Shown: positions 1 to 9,828 of the stretch, one piece after another | Layout of the letters: every line of letters starts with the position of its first letter | Position numbering within the stretch: position 1 is the stretch's first letter | Assembly: GCF_009734185.1 (NCBI RefSeq) | Contig: NZ_CP046393.1 | Span: 1,604,501 to 1,668,500 of the forward strand | Source of the DNA: Commensalibacter melissae | GTDB taxonomy: Bacteria; Pseudomonadota; Alphaproteobacteria; Acetobacterales; Acetobacteraceae | Length of the DNA stretch: 64,000 bases | Direction of reading: 5' to 3' | Notes under the pieces: generated by a model | What the model was told of the DNA's origin: nothing | Database searches by the model: none | What the model saw: only the letters and a program-made list of their open reading frames with translations | Program-made: the position numbers and the translations under genes

Positions 1-794
1 TGGATGCAATTGCCGAGGAAAAAAGCCAGATTATCACCGCTCTGTCAAAAAACGGCATCTTTATTCTGCCTGAAACAGTTTATGATTTCACTTTATTTGA
101 AAAACGAGCAATGCAATATCATGTTCATCTTTACAGAACAGGTTTATCAGAAAAGGCTGATTTTCAAATCCAGTCCATAAATCTTGGTGCAGATTATTCA
201 ATCTTCAAATTTAAAACAGTTAATGAAATCTTTTCCGTCTCTCTTGCGTCTCCCGGGCAACATCTCATTCATGATGCCTCCCTTGTACTCGGTGCCATAT
301 TCTCCTTGAAACTCGATTTGCAACAGGCAATTACCGCCCTGCATCAATTTACAGCTGGGTCAGGACGAGGAGAAATCTTACCTTTGATAGATAAAACAGG
401 AATTCTTCTAGATGAAAGCTATAATGCATCAACCCTTTCAATTCAGGCCGCATTAAAAACCCTAACATTATTGAGTCCCAAACGACGTATCGCAGTTTTA
501 GGGGATATATTCGAACTGGATGAACATAGCGAAAAGGAGCATCTCTCCTTGATTCCCAGTATTATACAGAATTCTGATCTTGTTTTTACTTGCGGCTCCT
601 CAATGAAAATTGTATTTGATCAACTTCCCCGATCTATACAAGGGAAATGGTGTAAAAATGCAGAAGAGCTAATCCCTTTCATTCATCAGCAATTGCAAGA
701 TCGAGACACTGTTCTGGTAAAAGGAAGTCATGGAATGCATATGGAAAAAATTGTTAGGGCGTTAACTCAAAAAATGAATCAAAGGAAAAATTAA
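1..794 (+). CDS. murF: UDP-N-acetylmuramoyl-tripeptide--D-alanyl-D-alanine ligase, 5' end outside window
   Basis: MurF adds D-Ala-D-Ala to UDP-MurNAc-tripeptide in the cytoplasm, the last soluble step of the peptidoglycan precursor. The reading frame is already open at position 3, so the gene starts upstream of the window. The ATG at 111 is internal, because the codons before it still read as MurF (IAEEKSQII, then NGIFILPE). About 264 residues are visible, covering part of the ATP-binding domain and the C-terminal domain. The substrate-binding motif LDESYNAS is at about 409-432, and the Mur-ligase segment HLIHDASLVLGAI is at about 259-300. The TAA stop overlaps the mraY ATG by one base (TAATG), which points to translational coupling within the division and cell wall operon. 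Identification is firm; only completeness is limited. Confidence 0.93.
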   Translation, partial: DAIAEEKSQIITALSKNGIFILPETVYDFTLFEKRAMQYHVHLYRTGLSEKADFQIQSINLGADYSIFKFKTVNEIFSVSLASPGQHLIHDASLVLGAIFSLKLDLQQAITALHQFTAGSGRGEILPLIDKTGILLDESYNASTLSIQAALKTLTLLSPKRRIAVLGDIFELDEHSEKEHLSLIPSIIQNSDLVFTCGSSMKIVFDQLPRSIQGKWCKNAEELIPFIHQQLQDRDTVLVKGSHGMHMEKIVRALTQKMNQRKN

Positions 795-1885
795 TGCTAT
801 ATGATCTGATTATGCATCATGGGCTGGCCTATGCCTTTTTACTTAATCTTTTTCGTTATATAACATTTCGTGCTGTTGCCGCCTGTTTCACGGCTTTTTT
901 CCTTAGCATTTGGTTGGGTCCCTATATAATAGCCAAACTTCACCAGATTCAGCGTGAAGGTCAGCCCATTCGTGCCCTTGGCCCGGAACGGCATTTGAAA
1001 GAAAAAGCAGGAACTCCTACTATGGGAGGAATTTTAATTTTATCCACTTTATTAATTTCAACGCTTTTATGGGCTGACCTGACCAACGGATTTATCTGGA
1101 TCGTACTATTTGTCACCTTTGGATTTGGCCTAATAGGTTTTTTTGATGATTATAAAAAACTGGCAAAACATAACAGTGATGGATTAAGTAAACGCACACG
1201 TTTGGGCGGGGAATTTTTAATCTCACTGGTTGCAACTTATTTTTTACAACAACTGACCCCTTCAGGAATGGCCAATGACCTAGCGCTTCCTTTTCTTAAA
1301 AATGTCCTTATTCCATTAGGCTATTTTTTCCCTCTTTTTGGGATGATTGTCATAAGTGGTTTTGGTAATGCGGTTAATTTCACGGATGGACTTGACGGGC
1401 TTGCCATTGTTCCAGTTGTTATCTCCTTTTTTGTTTTTGCGCTGATTGCCTATATTGTCGGAAATAGTGTTTTTGCCGATTATCTACAATTGCATTTTAT
1501 TCCTAAAACTGGGGAATTGGCCATATTCTGTGCTGCTGTCATAGGGGCAGGACTAGGATTTTTATGGTTTAACGCCCCTCCGGCTTCTGTTTTTATGGGG
1601 GACACAGGCTCTCTTTCATTGGGTGGCGCCATTGGATCTGTTGCCGTTGCCGTAAAACATGAGCTGGTCTTGTGTATCGTCGGCGGTTTATTTGTAATTG
1701 AAACGCTATCCGTCATTATTCAAGTCGCATGGTATAAAAAAACTAAAACAAGAATCTTTCTCATGGCACCTTTACATCACCATTTTGAAAAAAAAGGATG
1801 GGCCGAATCAAAAATTGTCATTCGTTTCTGGATTATTTCCATTATTTTAGGCATTATTGGTTTAGCAACATTGAAACTGCGTTAA
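794..1885 (+). CDS. mraY: phospho-N-acetylmuramoyl-pentapeptide-transferase
   Basis: MraY moves phospho-MurNAc-pentapeptide from UDP onto undecaprenyl phosphate in the inner membrane, making lipid I. The 363-residue protein has the family's usual length and about ten hydrophobic segments. Visible motifs are PTMGG (residues 75-79), FFDDYKK with its aspartate pair (116-122), NFTDGLDGLA (195-204), FMGDTGSL (267-274) and the cytoplasmic HHH cluster (328-330). These are the Mg2+ and substrate-binding residues known for the family. The start overlaps the murF stop by one base, and murD begins one base after the stop, so all three are probably co-translated. No anomalies seen. Confidence 0.97.
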   Translation: MLYDLIMHHGLAYAFLLNLFRYITFRAVAACFTAFFLSIWLGPYIIAKLHQIQREGQPIRALGPERHLKEKAGTPTMGGILILSTLLISTLLWADLTNGFIWIVLFVTFGFGLIGFFDDYKKLAKHNSDGLSKRTRLGGEFLISLVATYFLQQLTPSGMANDLALPFLKNVLIPLGYFFPLFGMIVISGFGNAVNFTDGLDGLAIVPVVISFFVFALIAYIVGNSVFADYLQLHFIPKTGELAIFCAAVIGAGLGFLWFNAPPASVFMGDTGSLSLGGAIGSVAVAVKHELVLCIVGGLFVIETLSVIIQVAWYKKTKTRIFLMAPLHHHFEKKGWAESKIVIRFWIISIILGIIGLATLKLR

Positions 1886-1886
1886 A

Positions 1887-3281
1887 ATGGATTTCCCAAA
1901 AGATTTATTCAAAAATAATCATTACGCCATTTTAGGGTTAGGTAAAAATGGCATTGCCGCTTCCCAACGTCTCTTACAGATGGGTGCAACAATACAGGTC
2001 TGGGATGATCAACCCAAAGCTCGTCAGCAAATCCCTGAAAAGTTAAAGCCCCATCTTGCACCTTTTAAAAACTTGGAAAATTTCAATGCCTTAATTTTAT
2101 CTCCTGGTATTCCGCATTTTTTACCAAAACCACATCCTGTTGCAGAACTTGCCCGACTGAATTCAATTCCTATTTTTTCAGATGCAGAGATTTTATATCA
2201 AGCTATCAAAAAATCGGGGTCTCGAGCACGTTTCGTGGCTATAACTGGAACAAATGGTAAATCAACGACCACTGTTTTACTAAACCATATTCTAACAGAA
2301 GCTAAAATAACATCTGTAGCAGGAGGTAATCTGGGACCGGCATCCCTATCCCTTCCATATTTGGAGGACGATGGTGTTTACATTCTTGAAATGTCCTCCT
2401 ATATGCTTGAGCGCTTATCCAGTTTCAAAGCAGATATCGCATGCTTATTAAATATTACACCAGATCATATTGAACGGCATGGAGACATGAAAGGATATGT
2501 TCAAGCCAAATATCATATTTTTGATCATCAAAATCAACAGGATATGGCAGTTATTGGAATAGAGGATGATTACTGTAAATCTATTACGAAACGACTTGTC
2601 CAAAATGATATTCCGGTTAAAAAAATATCTGGGAAAAAAGATATCAATGCCGATTTTTGGGTTGATCAGCATCTTCTGCAAGACAAGAAAGGCATTATTG
2701 CTGATTTAAATCAAGCAAGTCTTCTTCCTGGGCAACACAATGCACAGAATGCTGCGGCTGCTACGGCAATGGCCCTCGCTTTGGGCGTTGCACGGCAACA
2801 GATAGCGGAAAGTCTTAATTCTTTTAATGGACTTGCCCATCGACAGCGACCTGTCGCAACCATTAATTCAGTGACTTTTATCAATGATAGTAAAGCCACC
2901 AATGCAGATGCGACCTCGAAGGCACTTACCTGCTATAATAAAATCGTATGGATTGCTGGTGGATTGGCCAAGGCTAAAGGAATAGACGATCTTGCACCCT
3001 ATTTTTCTAAAATAAAATTCGCTTTATTGATTGGTAAAGATGCACCACTGCTAGCAAAAACCCTAGATAGATATCACGTCCATTACCAGATTGTTCACAC
3101 ACTTGATCAAGCAGTCCCTCTCGCTTTTGCATTTGCCAAACAACATCATATTCATACTGTAATACTCTCTCCTGCCTGTGCCAGCTTTGACCAGTTTGAT
3201 AACTTTGAGGAAAGAGGGAATGTGTTTATTCAACTTGTCAAGCAACTAGAAACATCATTCCGTCAAACCCTAAACGATTAG
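1887..3281 (+). CDS. murD: UDP-N-acetylmuramoyl-L-alanine--D-glutamate ligase
   Basis: MurD ligates D-glutamate to UDP-MurNAc-L-Ala using ATP. The 464-residue length is normal. The order is an N-terminal Rossmann-like UDP-binding domain (AILGLGKNG at about 14-22), the ATP loop GTNGKST (121-127), the central Mur-ligase domain and a C-terminal domain ending in the SPACASFDQF segment, which is diagnostic of MurD among Mur ligases. It begins one base after mraY and ends ten bases before ftsW, in the conserved mraY-murD-ftsW-murG order. No oddities in sequence or length. Confidence 0.97.
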   Translation: MDFPKDLFKNNHYAILGLGKNGIAASQRLLQMGATIQVWDDQPKARQQIPEKLKPHLAPFKNLENFNALILSPGIPHFLPKPHPVAELARLNSIPIFSDAEILYQAIKKSGSRARFVAITGTNGKSTTTVLLNHILTEAKITSVAGGNLGPASLSLPYLEDDGVYILEMSSYMLERLSSFKADIACLLNITPDHIERHGDMKGYVQAKYHIFDHQNQQDMAVIGIEDDYCKSITKRLVQNDIPVKKISGKKDINADFWVDQHLLQDKKGIIADLNQASLLPGQHNAQNAAAATAMALALGVARQQIAESLNSFNGLAHRQRPVATINSVTFINDSKATNADATSKALTCYNKIVWIAGGLAKAKGIDDLAPYFSKIKFALLIGKDAPLLAKTLDRYHVHYQIVHTLDQAVPLAFAFAKQHHIHTVILSPACASFDQFDNFEERGNVFIQLVKQLETSFRQTLND

Positions 3282-3291
3282 GAAATTTATC

Positions 3292-4458
3292 ATGTCCAAT
3301 ATTTCCCGTCTCGATAATTCATTACTGGCACGATGGTGGCGAAATATCGATCATTGGATGTTGGGAAGTGTCGGTTTGTTGATCGGGTTTGGCTATATTT
3401 TAATGCTAGCCGCCAGCCCTGCCGTTGCACAGAGAATAGGAGCATCACGAGACATGTTTATCTTTAAACAGATCATGTTCCTGAGCATTGCAGCCCTGAT
3501 TATCATGGTTACCTCAATGCTGTCTGTGGAGGGGATAAAAAGACTTGGAATTATTGGAAGTTTTATTGCCATACTGGCAACCGCCTATACCCTTGTTCAT
3601 GGTATGGAAATCAAGGGGGCCCGTAGATGGATTGCCTTACCAATGATGTCTGTCCAGCCTTCTGAATTTTTAAAACCCTGCTTTGCGGTTTTAACGGCTT
3701 GGTTTTTAACTCGATGGAACAAACGATTTTATATTCCTAATCTTCTCATAACTTTTATTTTTTATGGAGTTATCCTTTTCCTTTTAAAATCTCAACCCGA
3801 TATCGGCATGCTTGTCGTAATTACCGCTGTTTTGCTAACCCAGCTTTTCGTAAATGGTCTCAACCTATTTTGGGTATTTTCTGCTTTTGGGGCCATGGTT
3901 GCCGCTTTTATCGGTGCCTATACCGTTTTTCCACATGTACGTTCTCGTGTTGAACGCTTTCTTCATCCCAATGTTGGTGATCATTATCAGATTGACACCG
4001 CTCTGCGTGCGTTTGGAAATGGTGGAATGATGGGACGTGGACCGGGTGAAGGACGCGTGAAAGATCTCTTGCCCGATGCACATGCTGATTTTGTGTTTGC
4101 TGTTGCGGGTGAAGAATACGGAATGATTGTTTGCATGATTATTATTTTAATATTCTGTTTCATTGTTGTACGTTCTTTGTTAAAAATGATCAAGGAAGAC
4201 AATCCTTTCATCATTTTGGCAACAACAGGCATCATTACCGGTTTTGGATTACAAGCTTTTATCAACATGGCCTCTACCCTTCACCTTATTCCAACAAAAG
4301 GCATGACCTTACCTTTCATCTCATACGGTGGTTCATCCGCCATGTCTGTTGCATTGGCCATTGGTATGGTGCTTGCTTTGACAAGACACAGGATAGAGGC
4401 CCCCAAATTTTCAAAAAATGATTTCCAGCCATTCAGTAAGAGAAATTTAGTTCAATGA
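3292..4458 (+). CDS. ftsW: SEDS-family peptidoglycan glycosyltransferase FtsW
   Basis: FtsW is the division-specific SEDS glycan polymerase of the inner membrane and works with the transpeptidase FtsI (not in this window). The 388-residue protein has about ten membrane segments. SEDS signatures are KGARRWI (residues 108-114), QPSEFLK (122-128), SQPDIG in the central part, the periplasmic-loop segment DAHADFVFA and the C-terminal PFISYGGSS. The loop aspartates belong to the region essential for polymerase activity in the family. Position in the division cluster favours FtsW over its paralogue RodA. The stop overlaps the murG start by four bases (ATGA). Confidence 0.95.
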   Translation: MSNISRLDNSLLARWWRNIDHWMLGSVGLLIGFGYILMLAASPAVAQRIGASRDMFIFKQIMFLSIAALIIMVTSMLSVEGIKRLGIIGSFIAILATAYTLVHGMEIKGARRWIALPMMSVQPSEFLKPCFAVLTAWFLTRWNKRFYIPNLLITFIFYGVILFLLKSQPDIGMLVVITAVLLTQLFVNGLNLFWVFSAFGAMVAAFIGAYTVFPHVRSRVERFLHPNVGDHYQIDTALRAFGNGGMMGRGPGEGRVKDLLPDAHADFVFAVAGEEYGMIVCMIIILIFCFIVVRSLLKMIKEDNPFIILATTGIITGFGLQAFINMASTLHLIPTKGMTLPFISYGGSSAMSVALAIGMVLALTRHRIEAPKFSKNDFQPFSKRNLVQ

Positions 4459-5561
4459 ACAAACCTGCTATAGCCATTGCCGCAGGGGGAACAGGTGGTC
4501 ATTTCTTCCCAGCCAAATCCCTTGCCCTACAGCTCACCAGACGAGATTATCCTGTGGTTTTTATGACGGATAAAAGGATTGAAGATCGAGAATTGGCTTC
4601 ATGGCATGACATTCGTCAATTCGTTATTGATAGTGCTGGCATCAACAAAAAAACAATAATGAAAAAAATAGGTAATACCTTTTCCTTGATGAAGGGGATT
4701 ATCGAGGCAAGAAAGATCCTAGTTCAGAATCACGTTTCTGCAATTGTCGGGTTTGGTGGATATCCTTCCATTCCGCCTCTTTTTGCCACACGATTATTGT
4801 CCAAAAAAAATAGACCTATCATCATTCTTCATGAAGGTAACGCAATTATTGGCAAGGCCAATGCCTTTCTTGCACCTTTCGCCACCAAAATAGCGACATC
4901 TTTTCCTGTCACGAAAGGGCTTTCCAATTCTGATAAAATAGTAGTAACCGGTCTTCCCGTGCGACCTGATATCACCTCCCTTTATCCATCCGTTTATGAA
5001 CCTCCTAAAGAAACAATTCATCTATTAATCTGGGGAGGATCTTTAGGAGCAAGAATTTTTGGTGAAATTGTTCCTTACGCTTTGGGAAATCTCTCTCTAT
5101 CCTTACGTAAAAAACTGCGCATCACGCAACAGTTACGTCAAGAAGATATTGAAACAATAACCCGATATTATCAGAAAAACGAAATAAAAGCAAAGCTATC
5201 ACCTTTTTTAACGAACATTGGAGATCTTTTGCAAAAAGCCCACCTAGTAATTGGCCGATCAGGAGGATCATCCACGGCAGAACTTGCCCTGACTAACCGT
5301 CCGGCTATTTTAGTTCCCTATCCCCATGCCGCCAACAAAGAACAGTATTATAATGCCCAAATTCTTGAGAAAGAAGGAGCGGCATGGTTGATTAATCAAC
5401 CTGATTTTACTATTGCAAACCTAACGCAATTAATTAATGATTTGTTCAGCCATCCAGAAAAATTGCAAAAAGCTGCCTTATCCCATAAAACTGCCTATCC
5501 CAATGCGGCAAAAAATCTGGCTGATTTAATAGAGCGATCTGTTGCAAATCTATCATTCTAA
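4455..5561 (+). CDS. murG: UDP-N-acetylglucosamine--lipid I GlcNAc transferase
   Basis: MurG transfers GlcNAc to lipid I to make lipid II on the cytoplasmic face of the inner membrane. It is a GT-B fold enzyme of glycosyltransferase family 28. The 368-residue protein carries the N-terminal glycine-rich loop GGTGGH (11-16), a second G-rich motif GFGGYPS, the HEGNAIIG segment and the C-terminal UDP-GlcNAc-binding segment GRSGGSST near residue 270. The ATG overlaps the end of ftsW in the four-base ATGA arrangement, as expected for coupled cell wall genes. Length and motifs are ordinary. Confidence 0.96.
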   Translation: MNKPAIAIAAGGTGGHFFPAKSLALQLTRRDYPVVFMTDKRIEDRELASWHDIRQFVIDSAGINKKTIMKKIGNTFSLMKGIIEARKILVQNHVSAIVGFGGYPSIPPLFATRLLSKKNRPIIILHEGNAIIGKANAFLAPFATKIATSFPVTKGLSNSDKIVVTGLPVRPDITSLYPSVYEPPKETIHLLIWGGSLGARIFGEIVPYALGNLSLSLRKKLRITQQLRQEDIETITRYYQKNEIKAKLSPFLTNIGDLLQKAHLVIGRSGGSSTAELALTNRPAILVPYPHAANKEQYYNAQILEKEGAAWLINQPDFTIANLTQLINDLFSHPEKLQKAALSHKTAYPNAAKNLADLIERSVANLSF

Positions 5562-5584
5562 CTTCATTTAACAAGAGCATTTTC

Positions 5585-6997
5585 ATGAGATCCCTTCCTC
5601 TTTCAATTGGTATCATTCATTTTGTCGGTATTGGTGGTATTGGCATGTCCGGTATTGCTGAAACTCTACATTATCTAGGCTATCATATTCAGGGTTCTGA
5701 TATTGCGGAAAACGCTAATGTGGAAAGACTGCGTAAATTAGGCATTTCGATCAAAATTGGTCATAGGGCGGAAAACCTTGGAAAAGCTCAGGTTGTTGTT
5801 GTCTCTTCTGCCATTAATAAAGATAATCCAGAGGTTATAGAAGCCAGGGCTCATTTTATACCTGTTGTACAAAGAGCGGAAATGCTTGCGGAACTTATGC
5901 GGTTACGCTGGTCAATTGCTGTGGGCGGAACTCATGGAAAAACAACAACTACAAGCCTTATCGCAACATTGCTCGAATATGCCAAACTTGATCCAACAGT
6001 TATCAATGGCGGAATAATTGAAGCATACGGTACCAATACAAGAATGGGATCTGGAGACTGGATGGTTGTTGAGGCAGATGAAAGTGATGGCTCCTTTCTT
6101 CGCCTCCCCGTTGTTATAGCAGTTGTTACCAACATGGATCCAGAACATATGGATCATTGGGGAACAGTCGAGGCCATGGAAGATGCCTATCAGCAATTTG
6201 TTTCCCATATCCCCTTTTACGGTTTTGCTGTCTTATGTATTGATCATCCCAGCGTCCAAAAAATGTTACCCCGACTTTCAGACCGTCGTCTCATTACTTA
6301 TGGTTTTTCCCCACAAGCTGATGTGCGGGCGGAAAAGGTTATTATGGATAAGTTAGGAACAACATTTAACGTTGTTTTTACAGATCGGCAAAAACAGATC
6401 AATCGACATCTTGGTCCGTTCCGTATTCCAATGCTCGGGCAGCATAATGTACAAAATGCCCTTGCCGCTATTGCCGTAGCCTTGGAAATGGATATCAGTG
6501 AAGACAACATTCGTTCTGCCTTTGCCGGTTTCAAGGGAGTGCAACGTCGTTTCACTCGTGTCGGGGAAGTCAACAAAATTACCATTATTGACGATTACGG
6601 ACATCATCCCGTCGAAATTGCAGCGGTTTTGAAAGCTGCCAGACAGGCAACCACTCATAATGTCATTGCAGTCATTCAACCACACCGTTATTCAAGATTA
6701 CAGAATTTATTTGCCGAATTCTGCTCCTGCATGAATGATGCCAGCACTGTCATTGTTGCTGATGTCTATCCAGCAGGAGAAATTCCTATTCCAGGTATCA
6801 ATAAAGAGGCGCTTGTTGAAGGATTGCGAGCGCATGGACATCAATCTGTCGTTGCATTGCCCCAACAGGATCAATTGGCAGAAATGATTAATGCAATTGC
6901 CGAACCTGGAGACTTCGTTATCTGTTTGGGAGCAGGTTCCATTACAAATTGGGCCCATGCTTTACCCGAACAATTAAAAGCCTTACAAAAAAAATGA
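5585..6997 (+). CDS. murC: UDP-N-acetylmuramate--L-alanine ligase
   Basis: MurC adds L-alanine to UDP-MurNAc, the first amino acid of the peptide stem. The 470-residue protein shows the N-terminal nucleotide-sugar loop GIGGIGMSG (15-23), the ATP-binding GTHGKTTT (115-122), the central motif EADESDGSF and the MurC-type histidine-rich segment DDYGHHPVE. It starts 23 bases after murG, with an AAGAG sequence upstream that can serve as ribosome binding site. The order murG-murC-murB-ddl matches the conserved alphaproteobacterial arrangement. No sign of disruption. Confidence 0.97.
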   Translation: MRSLPLSIGIIHFVGIGGIGMSGIAETLHYLGYHIQGSDIAENANVERLRKLGISIKIGHRAENLGKAQVVVVSSAINKDNPEVIEARAHFIPVVQRAEMLAELMRLRWSIAVGGTHGKTTTTSLIATLLEYAKLDPTVINGGIIEAYGTNTRMGSGDWMVVEADESDGSFLRLPVVIAVVTNMDPEHMDHWGTVEAMEDAYQQFVSHIPFYGFAVLCIDHPSVQKMLPRLSDRRLITYGFSPQADVRAEKVIMDKLGTTFNVVFTDRQKQINRHLGPFRIPMLGQHNVQNALAAIAVALEMDISEDNIRSAFAGFKGVQRRFTRVGEVNKITIIDDYGHHPVEIAAVLKAARQATTHNVIAVIQPHRYSRLQNLFAEFCSCMNDASTVIVADVYPAGEIPIPGINKEALVEGLRAHGHQSVVALPQQDQLAEMINAIAEPGDFVICLGAGSITNWAHALPEQLKALQKK

Positions 6998-7014
6998 AAT
7001 AAAGGATAAAATTA

Positions 7015-7974
7015 ATGTCTACGGGGCTTTTCACCAAAGAAGCAATTTCCGATTTATTACCCGAACTGAGGGGACGCGTAACCTACAATGCCCCGTTGAA
7101 AAACAGAAGCTGGTTTCGTGTAGGAGGTAATGCCGAAATCCTTATCAACCCCGCAGACACGGAAGATCTTGCCTATATTCTTAAAACAATGCCTTTGGAG
7201 TGGCCTTATTTTACCATAGGGGCCACCTCTAATCTTCTTATTCGTGACGGTGGGCTTCAAGGAATAAGTTTTCAATTACGCAAGGGATTTCATGAAATTA
7301 TTCCCGACCGTGAAGGACTTGTTGCAGGTGCAGCTTGTTTGGATATGACAATCGCGGAATATGCCGCCCAGCTTGGTTTAACAGGTATGGAATTCTTGAG
7401 TGGTATTCCCGGTAGTATTGGAGGGGCAGTCAAAATGAATGCAGGAGCCCATGGTTCCGATATTGCAACAATTATGGACTGGGCAGAAATACTTACTCGA
7501 AACGGAGATTTATTCCGTCTTTCCTCATCTGACCTAAAATTAAGCTATCGTCATTCTATTTTACCACCCGATGGTATTGTCACTCGTGTAAGATTGCGGG
7601 GTAAACCCGGCAACAAAGATACCATACACAAAACAATGGACGAAATAAAAGCTCAACGCGAAAATTCACAGCCAATTCATTCAAGAACAGGTGGTTCCAC
7701 TTTTCGCAACCCCTCACCGAATATTTCCTCTTACAAGGCCTGGGAACTTATCGATATGGTTAAAGGCAGAGGGCTTATCATGGGAGGGGCAAAAGTCAGT
7801 GAAAAACATTGTAATTTCTTAATCAATACAGGGGAAGCGACAGCTGGCGATCTTGAAAATTTAGGCGAGGAATTAAGAAAACGGGTTTTCAACGATTTTG
7901 GTATTGAACTTGAATGGGAAATAAAACGTATCGGAATACCTTATGCTCAAAGGGAAAATAAGTATGTTAGCTAA
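7015..7974 (+). CDS. murB: UDP-N-acetylenolpyruvoylglucosamine reductase
   Basis: MurB is an FAD flavoprotein that reduces UDP-GlcNAc-enolpyruvate to UDP-MurNAc with NADPH. The 319-residue protein contains the FAD-binding motifs TIGATSNLL and SGIPGSIGGAV, the segment MNAGAHG, and RTGGSTFRNP, which carries the catalytic serine expected in this family. An AAAGGA ribosome binding site lies just before the ATG. The 3' end runs 11 bases into ddl if the ddl start at 7964 is used, another tight junction in this operon. Confidence 0.96.
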   Translation: MSTGLFTKEAISDLLPELRGRVTYNAPLKNRSWFRVGGNAEILINPADTEDLAYILKTMPLEWPYFTIGATSNLLIRDGGLQGISFQLRKGFHEIIPDREGLVAGAACLDMTIAEYAAQLGLTGMEFLSGIPGSIGGAVKMNAGAHGSDIATIMDWAEILTRNGDLFRLSSSDLKLSYRHSILPPDGIVTRVRLRGKPGNKDTIHKTMDEIKAQRENSQPIHSRTGGSTFRNPSPNISSYKAWELIDMVKGRGLIMGGAKVSEKHCNFLINTGEATAGDLENLGEELRKRVFNDFGIELEWEIKRIGIPYAQRENKYVS

Positions 7975-8917
7975 ACGAGTAACCGTTCTGCGGGGAGGAT
8001 TATCATCTGAACGAGAAGTCAGTCTGGCCAGTGGTGAGAATATAATCGAGGCATTGAATACGGCAGGCTATGAAGTAACGGATTTAATCGCTAACGATAA
8101 TTTAAATGAAATTGTCAATTCACTGACCAAAAACCGTCCCGATGTTGTTTTTAATGCTCTGCATGGAAACTTTGGCGAAGATGGAGCCATTCAGGGTGTT
8201 TTGGAATGGTTGAATATACCCTACACCCATGGAAATATATGTTCCTCAGCAATCGCGATGAATAAAAAGATTACCCGTATTTTACTTCATGAAGCCGGTC
8301 TTCCGATAGCTAAAGGTAAATCTGTTCCTATCACGCTGTTGGATTCAGGGGATCCCTTTCCTGTTCCATATGTGGTAAAACCCATTCAAGAAGGATCATC
8401 TGTAGGTGTTCATATCATCCAATCAAACGATGCCAGTATCCGACAGAAACAACGTGAAAAAATCATAAAGGAATGGATCTTTGGTCAAGAGGCCCTGATT
8501 GAACAATTTATTCCAGGAAAAGAACTAACAGTCTGCGTGCTTGATGACAAAGCCCTTACCGTAACCGATATATCATCTGGAACAAATATTTTTTACGATT
8601 ATAACGCAAAATATCAAGCTGGACAATCAACCCATACTGTCCCCGCGGTTATACATCCGCAAGCTTTTCAGACAGCGTTAGACTATGCGCAAAAAGCTCA
8701 TAAGATTCTAGGATGTGATTCTGTTTCCCGCACTGATTTTCGGTACGATAATCACAATGAAACACAAGACCAACCTGGTGATTTGTATATTCTGGAAGTA
8801 AATACACAACCCGGCATGACCAAAACTTCTCTGCTGCCAGAACAAGCCGCCTTTTGTGGGATAACCTATCCCGAACTATGTTCACATCTTGTGGAAAAAG
8901 CAAAATGTCGTACTTGA
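7964..8917 (+). CDS. ddl: D-alanine--D-alanine ligase
   Basis: Ddl makes the D-Ala-D-Ala dipeptide that MurF consumes. It is an ATP-grasp enzyme; motifs include GGLSSEREVSL near the N-terminus, ALHGNFGEDG, VVKPIQEGSSVGV and the C-terminal EVNTQPGMT (metal and ATP binding). I prefer the ATG at 7964 over the in-frame ATG at 7943. AGGG at 7951-7954 is spaced correctly for 7964, and the resulting protein starts a few residues before the conserved core, giving 317 residues. The coding region overlaps the murB 3' end by 11 bases and the ftsQ 5' end by 13 bases. Confidence 0.95.
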   Translation: MLAKRVTVLRGGLSSEREVSLASGENIIEALNTAGYEVTDLIANDNLNEIVNSLTKNRPDVVFNALHGNFGEDGAIQGVLEWLNIPYTHGNICSSAIAMNKKITRILLHEAGLPIAKGKSVPITLLDSGDPFPVPYVVKPIQEGSSVGVHIIQSNDASIRQKQREKIIKEWIFGQEALIEQFIPGKELTVCVLDDKALTVTDISSGTNIFYDYNAKYQAGQSTHTVPAVIHPQAFQTALDYAQKAHKILGCDSVSRTDFRYDNHNETQDQPGDLYILEVNTQPGMTKTSLLPEQAAFCGITYPELCSHLVEKAKCRT

Positions 8918-9792
8918 AAAGGCGACCTAATCATCAGGATGATCGTCCCTCAAAACAAAAAATAGCCTATCGCCGTTTGAAGCGAATGCTTCGTCCCTTT
9001 TTCTTTCTTCTTATCATCCTTGGGCTTTTTATCGGGGGTGGATGGGCCATTTATAAGTTCGCATCGGAACAGGAATTTTCACTTTTCAGAACAAAAACAG
9101 CCAAACTTGTTCCGATGAAACTGGCTAATATCATTATTGATGGCTGTAAACTGACCACTGAATATGAAATAAAACAGGCCCTTGGTATCAATATTGGTGA
9201 TCCGATTCTTAATTTTTCCATCAATGATGCCCAGAAACGCCTAAATGGCCTAACTTTTGTCAATTATGCCGTTATCAAACGTCAATTACCAGATACTTTA
9301 ATTGTCCACATTATTGAACGAAGTCCCTTTGCCGTTTGGCAAAACCAAGGAAAATTCAAACTTATTGATAAAAAAGGAAACATTGTCAACGATCAGGGAA
9401 TGAATGGAAAAGATGGACAGGCTTTTTTAAAACTTCCCTTGGTTGTCGGTATTGGTGCAAATACAGCAGCTTCCGATTTGATCGACATTTTATCCGTTTA
9501 TCCAGATATCAAAAATCGTATGGTGGCAGCCGTAAGAATCGGGAATAGACGCTGGAACCTAAATTTGAAAAATGGTACAATCATTTTACTTCCCGAAAAT
9601 CAGGAAATTGCTGCCATTCAACGACTGATTCAATATGAAAAACAGTTCCAGTTACTGGATCGTCCCCTGAAACATATTGATTTGCGTCTTCCCGACCGCT
9701 TAATCATACTAAAAGATAAAGAACCGACACCACCCAATCCTGTAAATGATAATCCGGAACCCTCTAATGACAATGACGAAAAAACACCTTGA
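8905..9792 (+). CDS. ftsQ: cell division protein FtsQ
   Basis: FtsQ is a bitopic inner-membrane protein that links early and late divisome components in the periplasm. The chosen start at 8905 gives 295 residues: a basic cytoplasmic N-terminus, one transmembrane helix at about residues 31-51, then a POTRA domain beginning near LANIIIDGC and a beta domain with the segment ERSPFAVWQ. An upstream ATG at 8854 is in frame but would lie well inside ddl, and GGAAAAAG at 8893-8900 fits the later start. The C-terminal tail is rich in Pro, Asn and Asp and probably disordered. Position between ddl and ftsA supports the assignment. Confidence 0.92.
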   Translation: MSYLKRRPNHQDDRPSKQKIAYRRLKRMLRPFFFLLIILGLFIGGGWAIYKFASEQEFSLFRTKTAKLVPMKLANIIIDGCKLTTEYEIKQALGINIGDPILNFSINDAQKRLNGLTFVNYAVIKRQLPDTLIVHIIERSPFAVWQNQGKFKLIDKKGNIVNDQGMNGKDGQAFLKLPLVVGIGANTAASDLIDILSVYPDIKNRMVAAVRIGNRRWNLNLKNGTIILLPENQEIAAIQRLIQYEKQFQLLDRPLKHIDLRLPDRLIILKDKEPTPPNPVNDNPEPSNDNDEKTP

Positions 9793-9828
9793 TCAAATCT
9801 TTTCTGGTATAATGTAACTCTTGAGGAA